Translations under genes and position numbers: made by a program
Assembly: GCA_041398965.1 (NCBI GenBank)
Contig: JAWKTT010000019.1
Span: forward strand, 1-64,000
Origin: JAWKTT01 sp041398965
GTDB taxonomy: Bacteria; Planctomycetota; Planctomycetia; Planctomycetales; Planctomycetaceae
Length of the DNA: 64,000 nucleotides
Direction: 5' to 3'
In this document: positions 54,990-64,000 of the stretch, piece by piece
How the letters are laid out: every line of letters starts with the position of its first letter
Position numbering within the stretch: the first letter of the stretch is position 1
Notes under the pieces: generated by a model
The model's database searches: none
What the model saw: the letters and a program-made list of their open reading frames with translations, nothing else
Told to the model about the DNA's origin: nothing

Positions 54990-55135
54990 GTCGACAGGAA
55001 GTGCGATCGACGAGAGGCGATTGAGGATGAATTGAAGTGGGGCATGTCGCGGGTTCGAGGGCGGGGCGTGGTGGCATCAAGAGGCGGAAACCGAACTTCT
55101 CCAGGTGGTCAGGGGGAGTGCAAGGAGGAGACTCT

Positions 55136-55885
55136 ATGGAAATCACCGAGGTGCGGATCAAGATCGTGCCGCAAACGCAGGATCGACTGCTCGGGTTCTG
55201 TTCGTTGACGTTCGACAATGCGTTTGTCGTCCGAGACTTAAAGATCATTCTGGGGGGCAAGGGGCCTTTCGTGGCGATGCCGAGTCGCAAACTGACGGAC
55301 CGGTGTCGGAAATGTGGCGGGAAGAATCCGTATCGTGCCGCCTATTGCAATCAGTGCGGGGTGAAGTTGCTCGACACTCGAGCCCCTCGCAATCCGGATG
55401 GGCGGGCGAAGCTGTACGCGGATATTGCTCATCCGATTAATAGCACCTGCCGGGAGATGATCCAGTCGGCTGTCATCCTGGCCTATGAGGAAGAGCAACG
55501 ACTGGCCGCGTTGCCAGGCTACGTTTGTCGTTACGACGACCTCGGCGAGGATCACTATGTGGACTATGAAGAGGACCAAGACGATTCCGTCGACACCGGG
55601 GCAAGAGGGTCGCTGTCGACCGACTTAAGCAATCCGGCTGCGTCGGATGTGCTAAAAGAGTCGAGTGTTGCGAAGGTGTCAGATCAGGGGGATGTCTCGA
55701 CTCAGGAGCATGGCGACGATTTTGCGGAATCCGACGGCGGAACGACGACGTCCGGCCACATCAGCAGAGCCGGACACGATACCCCGCGGGCTCCCCATGT
55801 GAACCTGACATTGCCGACAGAGAACAGGAATCAACCTGTGACGAAGCAGTCGACGAACGACGATTTCGGAGCTGGTTTGGTGTGA
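55136..55885 (+). CDS. spoVG: SpoVG-family protein with inserted zinc ribbon and acidic tail
   Basis: 249 residues, ATG behind AGGAGGAG. Residues 1-55 are the SpoVG start (MEITEVRIKIV..., FDNAFVVRDLKIILGGKGPF, VAMPSRK). Residues about 56-85 are an insertion with CRKCGGKNPYRAAYCNQCG, a four-cysteine zinc ribbon. The SpoVG fold resumes with YADIAHPINSTCREMIQSAV. After residue 125 comes an acidic, disordered tail of about 120 residues. SpoVG is a small nucleic-acid-binding regulator of about 95 residues in Bacillus. The insert sits in the loop before the last helix. Family call firm; effect of the insert unknown. Confidence 0.85.
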   Translation: MEITEVRIKIVPQTQDRLLGFCSLTFDNAFVVRDLKIILGGKGPFVAMPSRKLTDRCRKCGGKNPYRAAYCNQCGVKLLDTRAPRNPDGRAKLYADIAHPINSTCREMIQSAVILAYEEEQRLAALPGYVCRYDDLGEDHYVDYEEDQDDSVDTGARGSLSTDLSNPAASDVLKESSVAKVSDQGDVSTQEHGDDFAESDGGTTTSGHISRAGHDTPRAPHVNLTLPTENRNQPVTKQSTNDDFGAGLV

Positions 55886-55990
55886 CGCTGCCGAGTTCGA
55901 TTCAGCGATCGCAATATTCACCACCTTGCAAGGGTGGGGCTTTCTCGCGGGTGAATTGGGGGTGGAAACGGCGTGAAGATCGCGTCGAGA

Positions 55991-57223
55991 CTACGCCGCC
56001 TTGCGGAACTCGGTGGTCATGGGGATGGTGGCGGGTAGGCAAGCGTCCTGGACAGCGGCGGCGAGTGACTCGACGACACGTTGTTGACGTTCGATCCCCA
56101 ACTCCGGATAGATTGGCAGCGCCAGCACTTCGCGACATGCCTGTTCTGAATGGGGCATCTGACCGGGACGGTAGCCTAGGAACTGGAAGCACTCCTGCAA
56201 GTGCAACGGCTGTGGGTAGTACACCGCACATCCAATGTTGCGACGCTTCAACCCTTCGAGCACTTCGTCTCGTTTGCCGTCTCTCACTCGGACACAATAC
56301 TGATTCCAGGCGTGACCATTGTCCGCTGAGGCTGAAGGCAAGGTGAGGGAATCGCCCAGAGCGAATTCGGGAATCCAGGCGTTGTAGCGGGCTGCATTCT
56401 GACGGCGGGCCTGAGTCCAGTCATCAAGATGGCGAAGTTTGACCGACAGTACAGCGGCCTGAATGGCGTCGAGTCGACTGTTCAAGCCGACTTCGACATG
56501 CTGATACCGACCAACATCTCCGTGCATCCGCAGGCGACGCAACCGGGCGTCGACGTCGGGATCGTCGGTCGTGATCAGACCTCCATCCCCTGCTCCGCCC
56601 AGATTCTTCGTCGGGAAGAAACTGAAACAACCCGCAGTTCCAAGAACTCCTGCTTTGCGTCCACGATAGGTGGCTCCGATTGCCTGAGCGGCATCTTCGA
56701 TGATACTGAGGCCATGCCGCACGGCGAGTCGCCATAACGGCTCCATATCGGCACACTGGCCGAACAGGTGAACCGGGAGAATCGCTCGAGTTCGAGGAGT
56801 GACGGCAGCAGCCACGCATTCGGGGTCCAGGTTGAACGAGACCGGATCGATGTCAACGAACACTGGCCGGGCACCGACACGATGGATGCAACTGGCTGTC
56901 GCGAAGAAGCTGAATGGGGAGGTGATGACTTCGTCACCAGGGCCGATGTCGAGAGCCATCAGCGCGAGTATGAGGGCGTCTGTTCCCGAGGCACAGCCGA
57001 TCGCCTGACGAGAGTCGCAATAGGCGGCAACTTGGGCTTCAAAGTCGGCGACAGTCTCGCCGAGGATGAACTTCTGCGAGTCGAAGATGTCAAGGACGGC
57101 AGCTTGGATGTCGTCACGGATCGCCTGATGCTGTTCGGTCAGGTCAATCATGGGGACAGGAGTCGAATTCTCGGATAGCCGAGACGACTCGCTGTGGGTG
57201 TAAGGAAGGACCTCGCGGGGCAT
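55991..57223 (-). CDS. DegT/DnrJ/EryC1/StrS aminotransferase
   Basis: 410 residues, ATG behind GGAG. PLP-fold sugar aminotransferase: GCASGTDALILALMAL near residue 80, EDAAQAIGATYRG, and the PLP lysine in SFFPTKNLGGAGDGG near residue 195. These enzymes aminate nucleotide-linked keto-sugars for cell-surface polysaccharides. An ATG 24 codons later (MIDLTEQHQ) is the alternative start. No sugar-pathway neighbours are in view. Confidence 0.92.
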   Translation of the reverse strand: MPREVLPYTHSESSRLSENSTPVPMIDLTEQHQAIRDDIQAAVLDIFDSQKFILGETVADFEAQVAAYCDSRQAIGCASGTDALILALMALDIGPGDEVITSPFSFFATASCIHRVGARPVFVDIDPVSFNLDPECVAAAVTPRTRAILPVHLFGQCADMEPLWRLAVRHGLSIIEDAAQAIGATYRGRKAGVLGTAGCFSFFPTKNLGGAGDGGLITTDDPDVDARLRRLRMHGDVGRYQHVEVGLNSRLDAIQAAVLSVKLRHLDDWTQARRQNAARYNAWIPEFALGDSLTLPSASADNGHAWNQYCVRVRDGKRDEVLEGLKRRNIGCAVYYPQPLHLQECFQFLGYRPGQMPHSEQACREVLALPIYPELGIERQQRVVESLAAAVQDACLPATIPMTTEFRKAA

Positions 57224-57387
57224 CGGGAGACTCCATTCAGGTGTGGTCGATCCGTCCTGGACCGACTGCGGGGCGGGTAAGCTACGACCTCAAGGGAGTT
57301 TCTGTCAAGAGGTGTCTCGGGCAACCGATCGGTCCGGGTGCAGTCGCTGTTTGGGGTTGGTTCATTTGTGCAGTCAGGGTCACGGTC

Positions 57388-57597
57388 GGGCCAACGGCCC
57401 AGCAGGTTGTCTAGCCTAGGCCATCGGCCTAGGACTGAAGGGATGAGTTCACGCGAGAGGGCTGAAGGCCCGGCCAGTTGCCCCAGAATCTTGCCAACGG
57501 GCCGGGCCTTCAGCCCTCGACAGACAATCTTGGGCCGATCCCCCAGTCCGCTGGACTGGGCTAGACAATGTTCCGGGGCGTTGCCCCTGCTGTTTTG
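57388..57597. repeat. Cluster of palindromic repeats between divergent genes
   Basis: Successive palindromes GGGCCAACGGCCC, CCTAGGCCATCGGCCTAGG, a long GGGCTGAAGGCCCGGCC / GGCCGGGCCTTCAGCCC pair and CCCAGTCCGCTGGACTGGG, each near CTAGACAA-type strings. No gene is seen in 57224-57903 apart from this. Confidence 0.8.
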
Positions 57598-57903
57598 CCA
57601 ACATCGCCACGTCACCTGCCAAACTTGTTCGCAGTGAACAGATGAGCAACCCCCAATTGACGACTGCACCCGATCGGTCCGAATAGGGGCATTCTCTCCA
57701 GCTCTGTGGTGACGAATCGACGAAGTCTGAAGAATCCACGATCGAAAGGAGGCAGGATTTTCCGGAATGTGAAGATGGATTGCAGCAGTTCCTGCTGAAA
57801 TCGTGGGTTGAAGACCTGTGACGGTGAACTAAAATTCCGCTTCGTCCAGCGAACGAGCTGGTCATCCATTGAAGTCACATCCCGCAAAAGAAGGAACACA
57901 GAC

Positions 57904-58446
57904 ATGTCCGCGATGGTAGGGCAACCGGCACCAGCATTCTCCGTTCAGGCGTACGACCGTGCCAAGGATGGGACCGACAACCAGTTTCGCTCCGTTTCAC
58001 TCGAAGAGCTGAAGGGGAAATGGGTCTGCCTGTACTTCTATCCGCTTGACTTTACCTTTGTCTGTCCGACAGAGATCGTCGCCTTCAACAGTGCGTTGGA
58101 TGAATTTGAAGACCGTGACTGTGTTGTGCTGACCGCCAGCACGGATAGCGTTTACTCGCACAAGGGGTGGTGTGACAGTCACGAAGACCTCGCCAAGATG
58201 AAGCATCTGATGCTGGGGGACACCACCCATCAACTTTCGCGAGACTACGGCGTGCTGAAGGAAGATGCCGGGATTGCCTATCGGGGCATCTTCCTGATCG
58301 ATCCGACAGGAGTTGTTCGCTGGTCAGCGATCCACGACCTCAGCGTCGGACGTAATGTCGACGAAGTGCTGCGTGTTCTTGACGCCTTGCAGACCGACAA
58401 GCTTTGCCCCTGCAACTGGAAAAAGGGCGAAGGAACACTCAACTAA
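57904..58446 (+). CDS. AhpC/Prx1-type peroxiredoxin
   Basis: 180 residues from the ATG behind AGAAGGA. Peroxidatic cysteine in DFTFVCPTEIVAF near residue 50. Near the C-terminus KLCPCNWKKGE carries the resolving-type VCPxNW motif with an additional cysteine. It reduces hydroperoxides. The AhpD-like gene follows about 170 bases downstream, giving a likely reductant for it. Confidence 0.93.
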   Translation: MSAMVGQPAPAFSVQAYDRAKDGTDNQFRSVSLEELKGKWVCLYFYPLDFTFVCPTEIVAFNSALDEFEDRDCVVLTASTDSVYSHKGWCDSHEDLAKMKHLMLGDTTHQLSRDYGVLKEDAGIAYRGIFLIDPTGVVRWSAIHDLSVGRNVDEVLRVLDALQTDKLCPCNWKKGEGTLN

Positions 58447-58617
58447 GTCTCCAGCGTAACGTAAGTCGTACCGGCGACAACCTTCAGTATTTCGCACGAT
58501 GGACAAGGATGTCCGTCGTACGAATCGCTTCGACAAAAAACGCTTTGGCACAGCACACTTCGACGCAAAGCACTTTTTTCATTCACAAGTCACTCGACGG
58601 TCGCACAGGAACCACCC

Positions 58618-59250
58618 ATGTCTCTCATCGCCCCACTTCCTGAAGCGGAAGCGGTCGACAAGACGGCTCAGACTTACGCTCGTCTCAAAGAGACGCTCGG
58701 GGTTGCCGAACTGCCGGACGCCATTCTCGCGATGGGACGTGTCGAACCGTTCCTGCGTGACTTCTATATGAACTTCAAACGTTTCGTCGCGACAGACGGT
58801 GCGATTGATGCCCGGACTAAAGCAGTCATTGCCTACGCGACAGCGTGTCAGGCAAAGTCGACCGTCTGGATCGACATCCTCCGGCAACGAGCGTTGACGC
58901 TGGGGATCGAAGAAACACAGTTGACAGAGGTTCTGGCAGTCGTCAGCACCAACTCGATGTACAACACGTTCTTTAAGTTTCGCGACCTCAGTGGCAGTGA
59001 ACTGTTCAGCGGCATGGCCGTCGGCTTGCGGGCACATCTCTTTTCGGCCACTTCGCTCGGCGAGCAGTGGGTCGAGATGATTAACATTGCGATCAGCAAT
59101 CTCAACGCCTGCAAACCTTGTACGAGCGGCCATGTCGATGCTGCTCGTCAGATGGGGCTCAAGGACGAACAGATATTAGAGGTGATTCAGTGTGCCGCGA
59201 CGGTGGCGTCCGCCTGTCAATTTACTTCTGTTGCGAGTCTCGATCTCTAG
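58618..59250 (+). CDS. AhpD-like carboxymuconolactone decarboxylase family protein
   Basis: 210 residues. Two CMD-type helical halves; the second holds NACKPCTSGHVDAARQMG, the CxxC-x3-H redox centre of AhpD, near residue 162. AhpD recycles AhpC with lipoylated proteins in other bacteria. The first half lacks the CxxC. Placement right after the peroxiredoxin supports a peroxidase pair. Confidence 0.9.
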   Translation: MSLIAPLPEAEAVDKTAQTYARLKETLGVAELPDAILAMGRVEPFLRDFYMNFKRFVATDGAIDARTKAVIAYATACQAKSTVWIDILRQRALTLGIEETQLTEVLAVVSTNSMYNTFFKFRDLSGSELFSGMAVGLRAHLFSATSLGEQWVEMINIAISNLNACKPCTSGHVDAARQMGLKDEQILEVIQCAATVASACQFTSVASLDL

Positions 59251-59355
59251 TCCATAGCCTCGACATCGCGTCGCAGACGTTAGACAATGCTCATGTTCCG
59301 CTCTTTATTGACCGGCTGAATTCTCGTTTTTCCATCCTCAATTCAAAGCGATGCC

Positions 59356-60045
59356 ATGGGACGTCTCGTAGCCATCGAGGGGATTGATGGATCTGGGAAA
59401 GGGACGCAGGCTGCTCGGTTGGCCGAAACGCTTAAGGCCGAGGGGCGTACGGTCGCTCTCTTGGGCTTCCCCCGATACGACGCGACCTTTTTCGGAGCCC
59501 GCATCGGTGAGTTTCTCAACGGTGTCTACGGAGAACTCGATCACGTCCATCCGATGCTGGCAGCGATGCTTTACGCCGGCGACCGCTGGGAGTCGAAGGA
59601 ACTCCTGCTCGAGTCGATTGACACTCACGAGTATGTGATCTTGGATCGTTACGTCGCATCGAACGCGGCCCATCAGGGGGCGAAATTCGAGGGAGCGGAA
59701 CGGACTCAACTCTGGCAACAAATCGAACATCTCGAACACACACTGTACGCCCTCCCCCGCCCCGATCGGGTCATTCTGCTCGACATTCCTGCGGATGTTT
59801 CGAGGACCTTGATCGCCCGCAAAGCTGCACGCAACTACACATCGAAGACGACCGACCTTCAGGAAGCGGACACCAATTACCAACGTCGCGTCCGAGAGTG
59901 TTATCTCGAACTTGCCCGTGAGCAGTCGCACTGGCGAAAGGTCGATGTTGTTCACGGCGACGTCACGGGAGAAGAACTCGCCATCGACGATCAGCTTCGC
60001 CCGATTGACGACGTTGCTGCCGATGTCCGGGCCGCCGTCGATTGA
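59356..60045 (+). CDS. tmk: Thymidylate kinase
   Basis: 229 residues. P-loop EGIDGSGKGTQ at the start, the DRYVASNAAHQGAK motif near residue 95 and a LID-like RKAARNYTSK near 155. It makes dTDP from dTMP. The long LID and divergence leave a small chance of another dNMP kinase. Confidence 0.88.
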   Translation: MGRLVAIEGIDGSGKGTQAARLAETLKAEGRTVALLGFPRYDATFFGARIGEFLNGVYGELDHVHPMLAAMLYAGDRWESKELLLESIDTHEYVILDRYVASNAAHQGAKFEGAERTQLWQQIEHLEHTLYALPRPDRVILLDIPADVSRTLIARKAARNYTSKTTDLQEADTNYQRRVRECYLELAREQSHWRKVDVVHGDVTGEELAIDDQLRPIDDVAADVRAAVD

Positions 60046-60103
60046 CGTCGCCCCCTTTGCTTCACACCTCCTCAGCGATCTCCTCTCACACCAGTTCCGC
60101 ATC

Positions 60104-60880
60104 ATGATGACTCTCAAGGAAAAGCTCGCTCGAAAAGAACGGGTGATTGTATTCGCCGTCAGTCGGCTGTTTCATCACAATCTGATCCAGATGCTCGGGA
60201 TGTCTGGCTCGTTCGATGGATTCTGGATTGATGCGGAACATGCCGGGTTCTCGGCGACGGATATGGAGATTGCCGCGATGGCCGGGCGATGTCAGGGGTT
60301 GGATGTGTTCGCTCGAATCGCCCCGACCGACTATGCCTTGGTGACCCGCTGTTTTGAGTCGGGAGTTGGCGGGGTGATGGCGGCACAAATTCACTCTGCT
60401 GCTCAGGCGGAAGAGTTCGTCCGCTGGTGCAAGTTCGCCCCTCGCGGCACTCGCGGCCTCAACACTGGGGGCTACGACGGCGGATTCGGTCGCTTGACTC
60501 AGGCCGAGTTTACGCAGCGGGCCAACGCCGAGTCGTTCGTCGCGATTCAGATTGAAACACTTGGATCGCTGGAAGAGGCAGAGGCCATCGCGGCGATTGA
60601 TGGGGTCGACCTGTTATTCATCGGTCCGTCCGATCTCAGCCAGGCACTGGGAGTCACGGGAGACTTCATGAATCCCCTCTGCCTCGCGGCGATCGATCGG
60701 GTGGCGGCGGCTTGTGAGAAGCATGGCAAGACTTGGGGAGCTGTCACAACAACCCCCGAACATGCCCGGATGTTGGCCGACAAAGGGTGTCATATGCTGT
60801 CACCGACAAATGATGTCCGTCTGTTTAACGCCGGCATCAAAGCGGTACAGCAAACGTTCAGCGACCTGTTTGGGAATTGA
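60104..60880 (+). CDS. HpcH/HpaI-type aldolase
   Basis: 258 residues from the ATG near 60104. TIM-barrel class II aldolase of the HpcH/HpaI group: FDGFWIDAEHAGFS near residue 40, AAQIHSAAQAEEFV, metal-site glutamate in AIQIETLGSLEEA and aspartate in FIGPSDLSQALG. It cleaves or forms a pyruvate-containing 2-keto acid. Substrate unknown. Confidence 0.88.
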   Translation: MMTLKEKLARKERVIVFAVSRLFHHNLIQMLGMSGSFDGFWIDAEHAGFSATDMEIAAMAGRCQGLDVFARIAPTDYALVTRCFESGVGGVMAAQIHSAAQAEEFVRWCKFAPRGTRGLNTGGYDGGFGRLTQAEFTQRANAESFVAIQIETLGSLEEAEAIAAIDGVDLLFIGPSDLSQALGVTGDFMNPLCLAAIDRVAAACEKHGKTWGAVTTTPEHARMLADKGCHMLSPTNDVRLFNAGIKAVQQTFSDLFGN

Positions 60881-60964
60881 CCACCGTTTCCCACTCCAGT
60901 ACAAACGATGTTTGATGGATGAGATTCTCCGTCGTTTCAAACGTTGCTCTTTGGGGAGACGATC

Positions 60965-63553
60965 TTGATTTGCCATGCAACCGACAGGCGAACCGCAGCG
61001 ACTGCTGACACTGCGGCTCGTTGTTTCCGGGCGATCCAACGGGCACATGCGAAGGTTGTCACTCTTGCGAGCGTCGCTTTGCTGATCGGTTTGCCTTTGT
61101 TGACGATGGTGTCTGCGGTGCAGGGAGAGACAGAGCCCCCTTTTTTGCTCCCCGCAGAAGTGCAGACGGTGCTCACTCAGCGATGCGTCGATTGTCATGG
61201 ACCGGAGACGGCCGAGGCCGAGTTGCGACTGGATGGCATCGCTGACATGCCATTGGCTCAAAGATTGACGACTCTCAACAAAGTACAGGATCAGGTTTTC
61301 TTCGGTACGATGCCCCCAGCGGATGCGGACCCGCTGTCGACAGCGGAGCGAGCCGCTGTCGCGGATTGGGTGCGAGCCGAGTTGCGGTCCCACAATGCTT
61401 CGGAACTCGACAAGAAGCTACGTTATCCCGATTTCGGAAACTATGTCGACCACGAACTGCTCTTCGGTGGCACCATCAAAGAGGCTCCGTTTACTCCGTC
61501 GCGTCGCTGGTTGGTCAGCCCGCAAATCTTTCATGAACGGGTAAACGAAGTGTTCGGCCTCACAGACCGGGCAAGGCAACAAAACTTTTACGGCGTGACG
61601 AATCCGTTCGTCCTGCCTGACAACTCTGGGGTTCGCGATTTCGACATTGCGACGCTCGATGGCGGGCATCTTCTGGTCATGCTGAACAACGCCAAGTGGA
61701 TTGCTGAGAAACAAGTTCTGGCAGCGCTCTACTCTGGCAAAGACCTCAGGAAAGTCACCTTCGAGAATGCCGCAGACCGCTGGTTGCCGCCGCTTTCTTC
61801 TCCAGCGTTTGTCACGATTGTCGGGAAAGAGTCCCAGCCAAGCGAGCAGGAGTTAATCGCCGCCATTCAGGCACAGTTTTACAATGTGCTTCGAAGAGAG
61901 CCGAGCGAAGAAGAGACCACGCGATATCTGGCCTTGCTCCGTTCGACGATTGAACTCGGCGGGAATGTCGAGGGACTCAGGCAGATGCTGATGAGTGTTC
62001 TGCTGGAGTCGGAGTTTCTCTATCGTCAGGAGTTTGGAGCCGGTGAACCGGATGAGTTCGGACGGAAGAAACTCTCCCCTCGCGAGGCAGCACAGGCAAT
62101 TGCCTATGCTTTGGGAGATCGTGGCCCGGATCCGCTGCTTCAGCAGGCGGCTGATGAAGGTCGGCTGACCACCAAGGAGGACTATCGGCGAGAAGTGTTG
62201 CGTCTCTTGAGCGACAAGACGCTGTTTTCGGGTCCGGTTGATCCGAGCCTGAGCGGGAAGAATATGCAGTCACACGTTGCGACGCATCCGAAGCTGGTCC
62301 GTTTCTTTCGCGAGTTCTTCGGCTACACCAATGCGGTGAAGGTATTTAAGGACGAGAAGCGAAGTGATGGTTATTATCAAAACCCTTCCCGAGGAACGGC
62401 CGGGACGCCGGGGTTTCTCGTCAAAGAAGCAGACCGTGTGGTGGACTGGTATTTGCAGCAGGATCAAGAGGTCTTTTTCAACCTGTTGACAACAGAAGAG
62501 TTCTTCGTCTATCACGACAAAGATAACGAGACCGGTCGCAAGATTATCACCGAGTGGGAAGAAGCTTATGCTAAGTTGAAGGAGACCGACTGGAAGGCGA
62601 ATCCCGACAAGGTCCTTGAGGAAAACCTAGACTTCATTAAGTCCAAGCCTTCATTACGAATCCTTGGTGGCCATCAGCGACGCGAATTCTTACGTCACAT
62701 GTACTTCTTTGAAGAGACGATTGGTAAGGGACGAACACCGTTTACGACCGTCTCATTTGCCCATGGATATACTTACAACCACTCACCATTTTACAATTTG
62801 CCTCCGACACCTCACATTTTTCGTTACGGGGCGATAGAGCAGAAGAACTTTAAGGGACTAGACGACGTCGAGTTTTGGGACTACCCGGTCGAGCAACCCT
62901 TTACTCTGCCCAATCGCAAAGGGCTGTTAACTCACCCGGCGTGGTTGATCGCCCATTCAGGAAACTTTCAGACCGACCCCATTCGACGGGGACGGTGGAT
63001 ACGTGAGAAGCTGCTGGCAGGCCGTGTCCCCGACGTCCCGATTACGGTCGATGCGCAGGTGCCGGATGATCCTCACAAGACCTTTCGCGAGCGAGTCGAC
63101 CTCGTGACTGGGGCAGGAACTTGCTGGAAGTGCCATCAGCATATGAACCCGCTCGGGTTGCCATTCGAGAGCTTCGACGACTTCGGACGTTTTCGGCTGG
63201 AAGAGAGTTTGGAACACCCCGAGAACGTGGTCGAGAGACGGGACGGAAATCAGGCGGATCTCTTTAAGACCAAGCCTGTCGACGTGACCGGGCGACTCGA
63301 TGGGACCGGAGACGCAAACCTTGACGGAGAGGTGACCGATGCGTTCGACTTGATCGACCGCCTTGCTCGGTCGACACGAGTCCGACAATCGATCATTCGC
63401 CATGCCTTCCGATTCTTTCTGGGTCGAAACGAAATGCTTTCCGACGCACAGACGCTCATCGATGCCGATAATGCCTATGTCCAGAGTGGGGGCAGCTTTA
63501 ACGCGGTTGTGGTCTCACTATTAACGTCTGACTCCTTCATGTATCGTAAGTAG
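60965..63553 (+). CDS. PSCyt-DUF1592/DUF1588/DUF1585-type cytochrome protein
   Basis: About 862 residues from a TTG behind GGGGAG; the start is uncertain because no ATG lies before the signal segment (VVTLASVALLIGLPLLTMVSA). An N-terminal cytochrome-like domain shows RCVDCHGPETAEAELRLDG, then DUF1587-like, DUF1592 and DUF1588/DUF1585 regions, with TCWKCHQHMNPLGLPFESFD, a second heme site, near residue 720. The usual partner, a DUF1552 gene, follows. Confidence 0.85.
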   Translation: MICHATDRRTAATADTAARCFRAIQRAHAKVVTLASVALLIGLPLLTMVSAVQGETEPPFLLPAEVQTVLTQRCVDCHGPETAEAELRLDGIADMPLAQRLTTLNKVQDQVFFGTMPPADADPLSTAERAAVADWVRAELRSHNASELDKKLRYPDFGNYVDHELLFGGTIKEAPFTPSRRWLVSPQIFHERVNEVFGLTDRARQQNFYGVTNPFVLPDNSGVRDFDIATLDGGHLLVMLNNAKWIAEKQVLAALYSGKDLRKVTFENAADRWLPPLSSPAFVTIVGKESQPSEQELIAAIQAQFYNVLRREPSEEETTRYLALLRSTIELGGNVEGLRQMLMSVLLESEFLYRQEFGAGEPDEFGRKKLSPREAAQAIAYALGDRGPDPLLQQAADEGRLTTKEDYRREVLRLLSDKTLFSGPVDPSLSGKNMQSHVATHPKLVRFFREFFGYTNAVKVFKDEKRSDGYYQNPSRGTAGTPGFLVKEADRVVDWYLQQDQEVFFNLLTTEEFFVYHDKDNETGRKIITEWEEAYAKLKETDWKANPDKVLEENLDFIKSKPSLRILGGHQRREFLRHMYFFEETIGKGRTPFTTVSFAHGYTYNHSPFYNLPPTPHIFRYGAIEQKNFKGLDDVEFWDYPVEQPFTLPNRKGLLTHPAWLIAHSGNFQTDPIRRGRWIREKLLAGRVPDVPITVDAQVPDDPHKTFRERVDLVTGAGTCWKCHQHMNPLGLPFESFDDFGRFRLEESLEHPENVVERRDGNQADLFKTKPVDVTGRLDGTGDANLDGEVTDAFDLIDRLARSTRVRQSIIRHAFRFFLGRNEMLSDAQTLIDADNAYVQSGGSFNAVVVSLLTSDSFMYRK

Positions 63554-63682
63554 TTGATAACATCCAGTCGTGGGGCTTCCTGAGACACGACTCCCATACC
63601 GAATCACCGCTAGGTCTTCGTCGACCACAACCAGACGATTGCCCGATCTTACGATTGACTCATCACCCCAAGGTACGCTCCG

Positions 63683-64000
63683 ATGCCAAGCCGACGAGAT
63701 TTTCTGACCCGATCGATTGCCAGCGCTGCCGCATTGAGCTTTGCGTCGAGGTGTCTGATGGCCGAGTCATCGTCCAGTGTGCCGCCGACGAGGTTTATCT
63801 TTTTGCATAAGGGCAACGGCCTCTTGCCGCAGTCGTTGATGTTGCCGACGTTTGACCAGAAACAGTTAGAAGCCGAGCGTCGCAAAGAGGCGTTCGAGGT
63901 CGACTTGGATGGTCACGACTTGCCCGAGTGGATGAGTCCGATTGCCGCTCACAAGAACAACCTGACGATCTTGCAGGGGCTTTCCGGCAAGATGTGTACG
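63683..64000 (+). CDS. DUF1552 family secreted protein (cut by the window end)
   Basis: First 106 codons. A Tat signal (MPSRRDFLTRSIASAAALS) is followed by RFIFLHKGNGLLPQSLMLPT, typical of DUF1552. It starts 129 bases after the DUF1592-type gene, the standard pairing in Planctomycetota. Confidence 0.85.
   Translation, partial: MPSRRDFLTRSIASAAALSFASRCLMAESSSSVPPTRFIFLHKGNGLLPQSLMLPTFDQKQLEAERRKEAFEVDLDGHDLPEWMSPIAAHKNNLTILQGLSGKMCT

Overview
The window is chromosomal DNA from a member of the Planctomycetota. Evidence: Planctomycete cytochrome/DUF families (DUF1549/DUF1553 with a LamG-like insert, DUF1501, DUF1592/DUF1588/DUF1585-type, DUF1552, and a 1079-residue membrane-bound-dehydrogenase protein with a C-terminal CxxCH), a Tat-exported Gfo/Idh/MocA oxidoreductase, squalene synthases HpnC/HpnD, and a long ribosomal protein L17. 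No 16S gene is present, so genus is not assigned.

Layout. 1-2430: a degenerate tyrosine recombinase ends an element that abuts the 3' end of ssrA (tmRNA), so a genomic island probably extends leftward out of the window. 2552-10502: a small hypothetical gene, an LRR-Roc-COR (Roco) GTPase with an AT-hook-like tail, and a chaperone set (Hsp70/HscC-like, a tail-anchored helper, a J-like membrane protein). 10534-11895: a GT-C-like membrane protein. 11892-15146: an accessory block bracketed by inverted copies of a dispersed repeat. It holds three same-strand genes (tyrosine phosphatase, receiver-like protein, SUKH protein) separated by attC-like sites, one of which appears interrupted by an ORF-less group II intron in the opposite orientation. 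I read this as an integron-type cassette cluster without an integrase.

15246-22382: DJ-1/PfpI protein, small membrane proteins, Gfo/Idh/MocA oxidoreductase, tilS, and a 56-residue membrane protein upstream of tilS. 22383-30529: large secreted cytochrome/dehydrogenase proteins and a DUF1501 partner. 30746-39588 (minus strand): rodA, a TlpA-like lipid/redox-fold protein lacking one CxxC cysteine, then murC-murB-hpnC-hpnD. 40434-43573: rpmJ-rpsM-rpsK-rpoA-rplQ without rpsD. 45134-52920: a compact export locus, TolC-like / short SecA-like ATPase / HlyD-like / GAF-TM-HlyD-like, followed by a DtxR/MntR-type regulator. 54054-55885: ispE and a SpoVG protein with an inserted zinc ribbon. 55991-64000: DegT aminotransferase, AhpC-type peroxiredoxin with AhpD-like partner, tmk, HpcH/HpaI aldolase, a DUF1592-type cytochrome protein and the start of its DUF1552 partner.

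How it fits together: most of the window is housekeeping (translation, peptidoglycan, squalene, isoprenoid, nucleotide and tRNA modification). The most interesting accessory parts are the SecA-like/TolC/HlyD locus, the attC-like cassette block with its intron, the Roco plus Hsp70/J cluster, and the ssrA-linked recombinase. Intergenic space carries several families of hairpin repeats.
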